From: Psychrobacter aquimaris
GTDB lineage: Bacteria > Pseudomonadota > Gammaproteobacteria > Pseudomonadales > Moraxellaceae
Assembly (NCBI RefSeq): GCF_016107525.1
Contig: NZ_JABASR010000011.1
Span: forward strand, 62,001 to 126,000
DNA length: 64,000 nt
Direction of reading: 5' to 3'
The first letter of the stretch is position 1. Every line of letters starts with the position of its first letter. The position numbers were made by a program, and so were the translations under genes. Positions 1 through 8,617 of this stretch are shown here, piece by piece. The notes beneath the pieces are model-generated. The model was given only the letters and a program-made list of their open reading frames with translations. It searched no databases and was not told the origin of the DNA.

Positions 1-401
1 AGTGGTGGGCGAGACAGCGCATTGCGGCAGTCTTGAGAGTCAGAAAGCAGGCGCGCTTTTGCGTAATGTAGCTCTGCAAAAATAGCCAGCGCAGGACGAT
101 AGTGCTCATTCAAAATGCTGTCAGTAAGCTGGGTTAGGCATAAATCAAACTGCTGCATACAGGCTTGCTCATTGAGCCCTGCCGATAGGAGCGCTGATGC
201 CGTATCACTGCTTAATTTTTTGCTGGTGACGATATTACCGCGCTGCGCAGTAATGGTCTTCGCTGACGCTTGCTTATTCACGGATACCGTACTACACGCA
301 GGTAATAATGCTACTGTGGCTATCAAGACAACTGAAGTAATCGACAGTGGGGTTTTCTTAGCATGCGTCACCATATTTTTGATAGGGCTAGCGAAAGTCA
401 T
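1..401 (-). CDS. Lipoprotein of unknown function, N-terminal part (cut by window edge)
   Basis: The gene reads toward the window start and is incomplete: about 133 codons are visible with no stop. The protein opens with a short basic segment, then a hydrophobic stretch ending in a lipobox (Leu-Leu-Pro-Ala-Cys, Cys at about residue 36), so it is probably a lipid-anchored envelope protein. The mature part continues through a Gln/Leu-rich helical region with several cysteines. I chose the ATG at 401 because it gives the complete signal peptide; an ATG a few bases upstream is out of frame. I cannot name a family from this fragment. The upstream neighbour on the same strand ends in a strong terminator, so this gene is probably transcribed separately. 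Lipoprotein call fairly sure; function unknown. Confidence 0.7.
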   Translation of the reverse strand, partial: MTFASPIKNMVTHAKKTPLSITSVVLIATVALLPACSTVSVNKQASAKTITAQRGNIVTSKKLSSDTASALLSAGLNEQACMQQFDLCLTQLTDSILNEHYRPALAIFAELHYAKARLLSDSQDCRNALSRPP

Positions 402-718
402 AGGTCATTCCAGTTAGTCATAAAAGCATGGTTTAGTCAGTAATTGACAAGAAGAAGTGTAGCGTAACTTTTTGTATTACACTATGCTATTTAGATTTCA
501 AGCATGTTATTTAAATTCCGATAATCGTATATGGTGCTCATTTAAGCAAAGCAAAAAGTAAGTATGTTTAATAAGCATAGTTAAATAGACTTTCGGTAGA
601 CACAAAAAAGCCTCTTTGTTTTATATTGAAATAATTTCGATATAAAACAAAGAGGCTTAGTCGAATACATGTAAATTATAGAGGAATCATGGTATTTGAT
701 GAATTCACTTAATGAGGT
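402..718. other. Intergenic region between two minus-strand genes
   Basis: About 317 bases without a gene. The distal half carries the terminator hairpin of the upstream TPR-like gene. The AT-rich remainder (about 420-600) presumably holds the promoter of the lipoprotein gene, but no box stands out clearly. Confidence 0.5.
610..656 (-). terminator. Intrinsic terminator, very long stem
   Basis: Near-perfect inverted repeat with arms 610-632 and 634-656, one G-U pair, and almost no loop. Read on the minus strand, the stem is followed by a run of six T. It lies about 60 bases after the stop of the TPR-like gene and terminates it. Confidence 0.85.
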
Positions 719-1864
719 CTAAGCACCAGGTTTAACATTGATGTCAGGTGCAGGTATATCCCAAATGTAGAATTTACCCTCTTCGATAAGTTTAATTTGC
801 TGGCGAATGATGTCATTGTTCGGATTTTTTCCTTCAAGACGACGTAAGCGCTCTAGCGCATTATCGCGGCGATCACTTAACAAGTCTGACTGTGCCAAGC
901 TTTGCTCTGCTTCGGTGTAGCCGAGAGATACTGCGCGGTCTAGGTATTTTTGACCTTCTTTGAAGCCGCCACCCTCTGATAACATCATGCCATATAAGAA
1001 GTTGGCTTCGCCGCTATCAGGTTTAAGCTTAATGGCACGGTCAACATATTTTCCACCACGGATAGTGTAGTCTGAACCCAAATCTAAGTTACGTCCCATG
1101 CCATTAAGTTTAGCAGCACGAATTAATACGTCATAAGAAGCATTTGGTGACTCAGCATAAGGCTGTATCCATTCAGTCAATACTTTGATCTTTTCACGTG
1201 TGTAATGACGCTGTGAGCGGTTAGGGAAGTTTGGTGGGTAATGACGGGCATTAGGTGAGACATCTTCGATGAAGTCATCAAGCAAGCTCACGTCTAGCTG
1301 ATCGTTGTTATTACCGTTTTGCTGAGGAATCAACACGGTTGGTACAAAGCTCACATCAGACAATTGCACTTGTGGCGTTGGGATATTGGTAAGCTGGCCG
1401 CTACGCAGGTCGATGCCAGTAGTGGTCAATGGACCAGGCTCATAGACTCGAGTGGTGCCAGTGAATTCGGGTATTTTTGGTGCTGGTATAACATCTTGTG
1501 GTTGCAACGTACTCATCGGCGCACGATTCTGTTGAGCGTTATTTTGTAGAGGCGCACTTGATTGAGCGCTACTTTGTTGAGGATTGGCTGTTAGCGCCGC
1601 AGTCGGTGAAGTTGATGGAGTACCTGCTTGTGCCGTACTAGCCGCATTCGGTTGAGCAAGGCGAATGACACGTTTGCTAGAATCCATAGCGCTAGGCACT
1701 GATGTGGCAGTCGCAGCATTACTTTCTGTCGCATTGGTTTCTGCGGCATTGACAGGGGCTGATAATAGCATGGCGCATGCTGTGGCCAGTGCTGTCAGAG
1801 TTGCCAGCTTAGGCGACTTGGTAGACGAACTGGTAGAGAGAGTCGATTGGTTGGTGGCTTTCAT
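719..1864 (-). CDS. Exported TPR/Sel1-like repeat protein of unknown function
   Basis: A 381-residue protein with an N-terminal signal peptide (basic/Ser-Thr-rich region, hydrophobic core about 20-38, cleavage near Val-Asn-Ala-Ala at about 41). Residues about 42-130 are low complexity (Ala/Ser/Gln/Asn/Pro), probably a disordered linker. The C-terminal half (about 215-375) is helical with TPR or Sel1-like spacing of Ala/Gly/Leu/Tyr, for example the segment around GEANFLYGMMLSEGGG. This suggests a periplasmic scaffold or protein-interaction role. It stands alone with its own terminator. I do not recognise a named family; the function is unknown and the repeat call is by eye. Confidence 0.75.
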   Translation of the reverse strand: MKATNQSTLSTSSSTKSPKLATLTALATACAMLLSAPVNAAETNATESNAATATSVPSAMDSSKRVIRLAQPNAASTAQAGTPSTSPTAALTANPQQSSAQSSAPLQNNAQQNRAPMSTLQPQDVIPAPKIPEFTGTTRVYEPGPLTTTGIDLRSGQLTNIPTPQVQLSDVSFVPTVLIPQQNGNNNDQLDVSLLDDFIEDVSPNARHYPPNFPNRSQRHYTREKIKVLTEWIQPYAESPNASYDVLIRAAKLNGMGRNLDLGSDYTIRGGKYVDRAIKLKPDSGEANFLYGMMLSEGGGFKEGQKYLDRAVSLGYTEAEQSLAQSDLLSDRRDNALERLRRLEGKNPNNDIIRQQIKLIEEGKFYIWDIPAPDINVKPGA

Positions 1865-2127
1865 AAAAATCGTTACCTTAATTTATTTAGTTGTTATTTA
1901 GCAATTGAATGGTTATTAGCTCATGTCTTTGCGGCAAAATCATACAAATTTTTAATACCCTAGCAAATTAAACTGAACGCTATCAGTAGTAGGATTGTTA
2001 ATAGTAACGCGATAACGTATGTGCCATGCCCGCGATAGCGGTGTAAATAAGAGCAATATCAATAATAAAGCGCACTGTAATTACCTTCACCACCCACCAT
2101 TACAAAACCTGTCATTAAAAATGCCAA

Positions 2128-2772
2128 TTACAAGTGATAGGCTGTGGCTTTCATGCGATTGGCCATCCAGCGCATAGTATGACGTACAGGCGATGATAAC
2201 GCTGCGCCGCCACTTGCTAATGCCAGCTCACGATGATGCAACTCTTCAATATCCATTTGCGCCAGTATTTCTTTTGAGCGATTATCGTGCTCTGGCAACT
2301 GCTTGATATGATCTTGCAAATGCTCGCTGACTTGGGCTTCCGTCTCTGCGACGAACCCCAAGCTAAATTCATTAGAGATGGCACCCGCGACTGCACCAAG
2401 ACCAAATGACATGCCATACCATAATGGCGTAAAGACACTGGCATGACTGCCAAGCTCGTCTAATCGCGTCTCACACCAGACGAGATGATCGACCTCTTCT
2501 TCGGCTGATTGCTGCATGGCTTGCTTGACGCCATTGTCTTTGGCCGCAAATGCTTGACCATGATACAGACCTTGCGCGCATACCTCACCAGTATGATTGA
2601 TACGCATCAACCCTGCGACATGTCGCGCCTCAGTGATAGTAAGTTCAGGAATCTCGTCACTGCTGACTGGTAGTGGACGAGTGCTAGGGTTTGAATGTGG
2701 TACGACAGCTCGTAATGCCTTATCAACCCCAAGTAACAATTGGTCGACTTTGGATAAGGGACGCAGGGCCAT
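2128..2772 (-). CDS. coq7: 2-polyprenyl-3-methyl-6-methoxy-1,4-benzoquinone monooxygenase (Coq7 family)
   Basis: This 214-residue diiron hydroxylase performs the last ring hydroxylation of ubiquinone biosynthesis, converting demethoxyubiquinol at the membrane. The ligand set of the family is visible: Glu63 in the INHTGEVCAQ segment, the first ExxH at Glu93/His96, Glu145, and the second ExxH at Glu177/His180. A hydrophobic Gly-rich stretch around 118-131 fits the membrane-interacting helix. Length matches bacterial Coq7. It starts at ATG 2772 and is a single-gene unit between the TPR-like gene and the transporter. In E. coli the flavin enzyme UbiF does this step; Pseudomonadales use Coq7. High confidence. 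Confidence 0.95.
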   Translation of the reverse strand: MALRPLSKVDQLLLGVDKALRAVVPHSNPSTRPLPVSSDEIPELTITEARHVAGLMRINHTGEVCAQGLYHGQAFAAKDNGVKQAMQQSAEEEVDHLVWCETRLDELGSHASVFTPLWYGMSFGLGAVAGAISNEFSLGFVAETEAQVSEHLQDHIKQLPEHDNRSKEILAQMDIEELHHRELALASGGAALSSPVRHTMRWMANRMKATAYHL

Positions 2773-2988
2773 AATTCACTCCTGATGGCTTAAATACAAT
2801 CAAAAAATTAAAATTATCTGTTCTTCTAAAATAATGGTAGTGATTAATTCATAGACATTACTATAGCAAACAATCCAAATTATCAGCACCAATATTATTA
2901 GTTTGATAACACACTGATTGCTATGACAGCACTAATAATAGCTTTAAAAGCAGCTTTAAGAATAGCTCTATATTCTATCCAATCTTAC

Positions 2989-4320
2989 TTATGGAACCAC
3001 TTCATCATGCGTTTGGATGACCGCATTTTTGATATGTTTATTGAGTTTACTGTATAAAAAGGCACCAAAAACAATATTTATCAGTCCTGTCACCAAAAAT
3101 AGCTGCGGTAAAGTGAATCCCAAAGCGTTCAAGATAACGATAGAGAAAATCGCTGAGGTGACCATGAATATCGCATTAAAGATATTGTTGGCACCAACGA
3201 TGCGTGCACGGTGGCTCTTGGGCGCATAGGCTTGCATAGAGGCATACAAGGGTACGATATATAAACCGCCGCTGAAGCCCAAAAAGAATAAATCAGCAAA
3301 CACTCGCCAGCTGCCACTCACCGCAAATAATTCACTGATGCCGAACAGCGTCGCATTATTGATGTTGATATTGAGACCTGACAGTGAAAAATACAAATCA
3401 ATCGCAAAAATACTTAAGCCAGCAATACCAAAGGGCAAAAGACGTAAGCTGACTTGGTTCTTGGTTAGTGATTTGCATAACAACGAGCCAATCGACACAC
3501 CAACAGAAAACAAGGTTAATAGGAAAATAACCACTGATTCATCACCATGTAAGATGACCTTGCTGAATTCTGGCGTTTGAGTCAAGAACGTCGCGCCATA
3601 AAACCAAAACCAGCTATTACCAAGGATGACAAAGAATAAAAAAGGCAATGAATATAAGTAGCGCACCGTCGCCACACTAGTGGTCACAATGTTCCAGTTG
3701 ATTTTTAGGTTTGGCTGCATCGCTGGCATGTGGGGTATAAATCGTGCGACAAAATAACCCAATACAGCTATGACTAATACTGTCACACTTATCCAATATA
3801 GCGGCTGCGCTATCTGGGTTAAGACACCCGCGATAATCATACCGAGTAAGATAGCTAACGACGTCCCCATTTGAAACAGACCATTAGCACCAACCAACTC
3901 ATCTTCTTTCATCGCTTGTGGTAAGTAAGCATATTTAATAGGCCCGAAAAAAGTAGATTGGGTGCCCATGAGAAACAACGCGACAAATAATAACGCATAC
4001 CACTCAAATACAAATCCTACTGCCGCAATCACCATAATCACGAATTCAAGCAACTTAATCAATCGCGTGAGTTTTGATTTTTCGAATTTATCCGCGATTT
4101 GCCCCGCCAGTGCTGAAAACAAAAAATAAGGCAAAATAAACAGCATCGCGGCCAAGTTGTTCAAAATACTGACTTCCATGCCCAATTGACTCGCAGCGGT
4201 GTAAGTCAAAACCAGTATGAGCGCTTGCTTAAAAATATTGTCATTAAACGCACCCAAAAACTGGGTAAGAAACATGGCGCTAAAACGGCGGTGCTTAAAT
4301 AATTGAAACTGATTGGCCAT
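2989..4320 (-). CDS. lplT: MFS transporter, LplT-like (lysophospholipid transporter family)
   Basis: A 443-residue integral membrane protein with about 12 hydrophobic segments. The N-terminus (FLTQFLGAFNDNIFKQAL, residues about 18-35) carries the Gly-Ala-Phe-Asn-Asp-Asn signature of the LplT branch of the major facilitator superfamily. LplT flips lysophospholipids across the inner membrane for re-acylation. In E. coli it is adjacent or fused to an acyltransferase/acyl-ACP synthetase (Aas); no acyltransferase lies next to it here, so a partner would have to be elsewhere or the substrate may differ. It is divergent from tamA. Family confident, exact substrate inferred. Confidence 0.8.
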   Translation of the reverse strand: MANQFQLFKHRRFSAMFLTQFLGAFNDNIFKQALILVLTYTAASQLGMEVSILNNLAAMLFILPYFLFSALAGQIADKFEKSKLTRLIKLLEFVIMVIAAVGFVFEWYALLFVALFLMGTQSTFFGPIKYAYLPQAMKEDELVGANGLFQMGTSLAILLGMIIAGVLTQIAQPLYWISVTVLVIAVLGYFVARFIPHMPAMQPNLKINWNIVTTSVATVRYLYSLPFLFFVILGNSWFWFYGATFLTQTPEFSKVILHGDESVVIFLLTLFSVGVSIGSLLCKSLTKNQVSLRLLPFGIAGLSIFAIDLYFSLSGLNININNATLFGISELFAVSGSWRVFADLFFLGFSGGLYIVPLYASMQAYAPKSHRARIVGANNIFNAIFMVTSAIFSIVILNALGFTLPQLFLVTGLINIVFGAFLYSKLNKHIKNAVIQTHDEVVP

Positions 4321-4803
4321 GAAAATTCCTACAGATGGGTCGCGGTTGCTAGATCAAAGAAAAGCGCTGAATACCGCTTTTAAAGTGAAAGTGATTGTCG
4401 ATATAATTATTAATTGTCGATTTAATTACTAACAGTATCAAAAACTTATCGAAATATAGCATAGGTTTTATCAATATTAAGCCGTATAATAGCAAGGCTT
4501 TGATAAAAATACATGCGGTCGACGCTATGATTTCATAATTATCTAAGTTATGATTTGTAAATTTTGCATGGTTATGTTGTAAAGTGTGAATGAGGGCAAG
4601 GGCTTGCTACTATTAAAGTCTGTCCATATTTTGATAAAAATGTGGTGCTAACCTGACACCAACGTTTGCGTTATAAACGGTCATTATTCAAAGCAAGACA
4701 GTAAATCATAATTCAGCCAACTGCTATAATTTTATTCACCGGTAAGACTAGACGATTGTTATCGTTCATAATATTGTGCCGCGTGAGGTGATAGGAAATA
4801 CAC
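4321..4803. other. Divergent intergenic region lplT / tamA
   Basis: 483 AT-rich bases with no gene. It holds an imperfect hairpin at 4466-4508 (outer arms TTTTATCAA/TTGATAAAA, inner AAGCC/GGCTT) and a repeated GTCGAT-AATTA segment near 4396-4425. The tamA promoter candidate lies at its right end. Confidence 0.5.
4721..4730 (+). promoter_or_regulatory. Extended -10 promoter candidate for tamA
   Basis: A TGC TATAAT extended -10 element (TATAAT at 4725-4730) about 74 bases before the tamA ATG. No good -35 is seen at the right distance, which is common for extended -10 promoters. Confidence 0.5.
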
Positions 4804-7800
4804 ATGAAACAGCAGCCTTCAACGCGCACGCGGAATGTATCAATGATGCAGCATAATATGGTCAATGTTCGAAAAGATATTAAAACTCGTGATCTTCAGA
4901 GTTCCCACATGCAAAGTCACCTTAGTCAAAAAATATTTCGTGCAACAACTAACGGCAATGCGCCGCGTATTCATTTTACGCGCTCAGCACTTTTCACTGC
5001 GTTGGCGACCAGCTTAGTGGGTTTTGGCATGGCACCTGCTGCGTTGGCTGATAGCACAAATAGTGTCAATTCTCCTAACCAACCTACTAGCAATCAAGTA
5101 GCTGTTGATCAATCAAACACTCAATCAACGAACACGCAATCGACCACACTGTCAGATGATGATACTCAGCTCGATATCGCTTTGGATGCATTGCGCCTAA
5201 AAAAGGCAGTAGATCAGGGTGTTATCGATCAGTCAGTATTGGATGACTACAGTGAACAAAGCCTAGGTATTAAGAAGCCTGATGCTCAAGGTAAAAGCGC
5301 TAAAAAATCAGCTGCTCAGTCTCAAGGCTTGGCTAATTCTCAGGCAAATGCCATGGATGATATGGCTGACGCAAATAATGCTCAGCTCGATCTTTCCAAT
5401 AGTGCCAACGATGACTTGTTGCAACAAGCCGCAGCGATACAGCAGCAGGGTTATCAGATGATGACGCCCGAGGAGATTGATCGCGAGCTGGCTGCGATGG
5501 ACATGCAGAATGCCCAAGATATTGATGACATCAATAATAGTACTGACGTTAATAGCAGTAACGTTAATGATATCAGCAATAACGATAGCGATTTTGACGC
5601 GCCAATTGCTACATTAGATGATACAACCACGCCTATTGGTTTAGATGTGGATTTGGATGCGACCAATCTACCAACGCCTAACAACCTTGAGACATTAGGT
5701 AGGAATGAGAGCGCTGCTGAACGCGCAGAAACGGCTGAAGTTATGTCGCGTCCGATCAATGTTAGCGACTCTGTCAGTAGTGGACGCATGGATGGAACCA
5801 GCACCTCCAATAATGAGATTGTCGCCAATGCCAGTGATGATACCAATGAAGACGGTACGACATCAGATATTCTCAACCCTGATGACTACTTGCCAGATTA
5901 TCAAGTGGACTCTCAGGGCGTAAATCAGAGTATTGAGGAAGCTAGTAAGCCAAAGCCAATGGCTCGTAATAAAGGCAGTATCGTGAAACGCCTTTATAAT
6001 CGCTTATTCAATACAGGCGTGATCGCATTACCGCGTATAGATACCACGATTTATGTGCGGCAAGCAGCCGCTGATGGTGCCGTCAGTGGTAAGCCTAAGC
6101 TCATCAAGGCGGATAATGATGTTCAGCCCATGAAAAACATCAAGGCCGCCCTTGATGATACGACGATTCAGTCAGTCGCCGATTTTACAGCTGCCTTGCC
6201 GCGCCTACGCCAAACGGCATTAGAGGCCGCCCAAGCAGTGGGTTACTATGATATTACGTTGCGCCTACGCCAGCCCAATGCTGATAAGGTCGACGTTATT
6301 ATCGAAGAGCTGGGCGAGCCGGTACGTGTAGACAGCCGTATTGTTGAGGTTCGCGGCGAGGGCGGTGAGCAGCCAGAATTCATAGCACTTGAAAAAGACT
6401 TACCACCACAAGTAGGTGATATCTTCAATCACCGTGTTTATAAAGATAGCAAGGCGGCCCTTGAGTCGCTGAGTAATACTTATGGCTATTTTGATCAGTA
6501 TTGGTTAAACAAATCCGTTGATATTATCTTGCCAGATAATACAGCAGATGTGTCGCTGGTCTATAACACTGGTGATCGTTATAAGTTTGATGATGTTGTA
6601 TTTTTTACATACGATGAAGAAACCAATACCTTAACCCAAGATCCTGACAAACTACCTGTTGAGTTGTCACTATTACAACAGCTATTCGATTTTAAGCCCG
6701 GTGACCCTTTTTATCGTCCAGCGGTGACCAAGTTTAGCAACGATTTATCAGCGACTCGTTACTTTAACACGGTCAACGTTGAGTCAATATTGCCGCCAGA
6801 TGAACGCAGTGAAGCCAGTACTTTGGCTTTTGATAACACACCTACCAATAGTAGTGGCACGCTAGACGGTGATATTAATAGTGATGGCGCTTCAGACTTG
6901 ATGGGTAATAATGGCGCTGAAAGTTCAGTCGCTTCTAATAGCAGCCGTGTTAATAAAGATGATAGCGTTGATGACAGTGATGAAAATAACGCAAAGAGTG
7001 AGAACAATACGACTGCTAACAGTGGTGAAACAGTCAATCCCGCCGACATTGCCGCGATTGAGTTTGAAGCTGATGAAGCAACACTTGATAAACTACAAGC
7101 CATCAAACAAAAAGCAGAGCGTTTGACCCTCTTACCAAATGATCGTGTATTGGATGAAAAAGACCAAGAAGCGGACAATATTTTGGGTAAAATAAGCGAT
7201 GGCATCAGTAATATTGCTCAAAAAATATTCCCTGATGAAAAAAGCTTAATCGCTGATGAAAACTTTGTACCGCCAACGCTGGCTGGTCGTAAGACACCGC
7301 AACAAGTGGCAGAGAGTAAAAGAGTGCCATTATATGTTTTTGTCTCTTCAAATAAGCCACGCGATGCCCAAGTAGGTCTTGGTTATGGTACAGATACGGG
7401 CGTGCGAGCGACAGCAAAAATAGACTATAACTTGCTGAATCGTAAAGGTTATCAAGCGGGTGCGGAGACCGAAGTTTCCAGAATTAGTAAGAACGTCGCT
7501 GTTTATGCCAGTAGACCTTGGAAACACCCACTTAACGATAAGTTAGATGCGCGCCTTACCTATGAAGAAGAGGTCATCGACCAAGGTGAAGGTAACTTCG
7601 ACCTATCTACTACCACATTAAAAGCGGCATTGGCGCGTAATATCCGCCGTGACAGCGGCTGGAATCGCAGCTATTCTGTGAACTACCGTTTGGATGAACT
7701 GGAGACTGGGGTCGATGAGACAGAGTTGGACGATCTGCCTATCCGCTTTACTTCTTCTAAGCCTAAGCAGCAAGCGCTGTTATTTGGTTATGGTATGAAC

Positions 7801-8355
7801 AAAACTGACGTAGACAGTGCGACCAATCCGACTCGCGGTATGCGTCAATATTACTCGCTTGAAGCAGGGGCTGATAAAGCCCTTAGTGACACTAATTTGG
7901 CAATCATTCGCGCGGGTGTCAGCGGTATTTATAGCTTTGGTGATGACCAAAAGCATCAAGTACTGGGCAGTTTGAATACGGGCTACATCTGGGCAGATGA
8001 TTTTTATGATGTGCCTTATAAATTGCGTTTCTTTGCGGGTGGTGATCAAAGTATTCGTGGTTATGACTATGAGAGCTTGTCACCGCTCGACAAGGGCTAT
8101 TTGACTGGTGGGCAAGTGCTCGCGGTTGGTAGTGCAGAGTATAACTATGAATTTAAACCAGGATTCCGCGGGGCATTCTTCACTGACGTGGGTAATGCTT
8201 ACGACAAAAACTTCGAGACTGAGACAAAGGTCGGTGTCGGTGTTGGTATCCGCTGGGCATCGCCAGTCGGTGTGGTACGAGTTGATGTAGCGGCTGGTGT
8301 GACAGAAGAAAGTATACCAGTTAGACTGCATTTCTTTATTGGCTCGCCTTTATAG
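4804..8355 (+). CDS. tamA: Translocation and assembly module outer-membrane subunit TamA, greatly enlarged
   Basis: An Omp85-family protein of 1183 residues; E. coli TamA has about 577. A long N-region precedes a hydrophobic signal core (about 61-80) and an Ala-Leu-Ala cleavage site (about 82). Residues about 83-395 are Asn/Ser/Asp/Gln-rich and look disordered. POTRA-type repeats span about 410-665 (alternating segments such as RQTALEAAQAVGYYDITL). A second acidic insert fills about 668-835. The C-terminal 16-strand barrel begins around 840 and includes the GGDQSIRGYDYESLSP segment (Arg-Gly-Tyr motif on the L6 loop). TamA works with TamB in outer-membrane biogenesis, and tamB follows 262 bases later. 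A start at 4804 is supported by an AGGA about nine bases upstream. Family call strong; the role of the inserts is unknown. Confidence 0.9.
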   Translation: MKQQPSTRTRNVSMMQHNMVNVRKDIKTRDLQSSHMQSHLSQKIFRATTNGNAPRIHFTRSALFTALATSLVGFGMAPAALADSTNSVNSPNQPTSNQVAVDQSNTQSTNTQSTTLSDDDTQLDIALDALRLKKAVDQGVIDQSVLDDYSEQSLGIKKPDAQGKSAKKSAAQSQGLANSQANAMDDMADANNAQLDLSNSANDDLLQQAAAIQQQGYQMMTPEEIDRELAAMDMQNAQDIDDINNSTDVNSSNVNDISNNDSDFDAPIATLDDTTTPIGLDVDLDATNLPTPNNLETLGRNESAAERAETAEVMSRPINVSDSVSSGRMDGTSTSNNEIVANASDDTNEDGTTSDILNPDDYLPDYQVDSQGVNQSIEEASKPKPMARNKGSIVKRLYNRLFNTGVIALPRIDTTIYVRQAAADGAVSGKPKLIKADNDVQPMKNIKAALDDTTIQSVADFTAALPRLRQTALEAAQAVGYYDITLRLRQPNADKVDVIIEELGEPVRVDSRIVEVRGEGGEQPEFIALEKDLPPQVGDIFNHRVYKDSKAALESLSNTYGYFDQYWLNKSVDIILPDNTADVSLVYNTGDRYKFDDVVFFTYDEETNTLTQDPDKLPVELSLLQQLFDFKPGDPFYRPAVTKFSNDLSATRYFNTVNVESILPPDERSEASTLAFDNTPTNSSGTLDGDINSDGASDLMGNNGAESSVASNSSRVNKDDSVDDSDENNAKSENNTTANSGETVNPADIAAIEFEADEATLDKLQAIKQKAERLTLLPNDRVLDEKDQEADNILGKISDGISNIAQKIFPDEKSLIADENFVPPTLAGRKTPQQVAESKRVPLYVFVSSNKPRDAQVGLGYGTDTGVRATAKIDYNLLNRKGYQAGAETEVSRISKNVAVYASRPWKHPLNDKLDARLTYEEEVIDQGEGNFDLSTTTLKAALARNIRRDSGWNRSYSVNYRLDELETGVDETELDDLPIRFTSSKPKQQALLFGYGMNKTDVDSATNPTRGMRQYYSLEAGADKALSDTNLAIIRAGVSGIYSFGDDQKHQVLGSLNTGYIWADDFYDVPYKLRFFAGGDQSIRGYDYESLSPLDKGYLTGGQVLAVGSAEYNYEFKPGFRGAFFTDVGNAYDKNFETETKVGVGVGIRWASPVGVVRVDVAAGVTEESIPVRLHFFIGSPL

Positions 8356-8617
8356 CCGTGTCATCCAGTAGTGATATCATTTAGGGCGTATTGACCATTC
8401 ATAAATAGTTTCAGTTAGTAAAATAAATGAATGCTTGACATGCTCTATTAGCATCATCCGTCGTATTTATACCATTTCCAACCAGCAGATGAACATGCAA
8501 AACTTGTGTAAGTGCGATCTCTAATAAACTTAGCAAGTTTGATAAAATTCATTGTCTGTTTTGGGTTTGGTATCATTATTTATCGTGCCGATTGCCGGTG
8601 ACCATTCTTTAACGTAG

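Noticed and set aside
115-417. 100-codon plus-strand frame at the window start
   Set aside because: It overlaps the minus-strand lipoprotein gene, which has a signal peptide and lipobox; the plus frame shows no family features.
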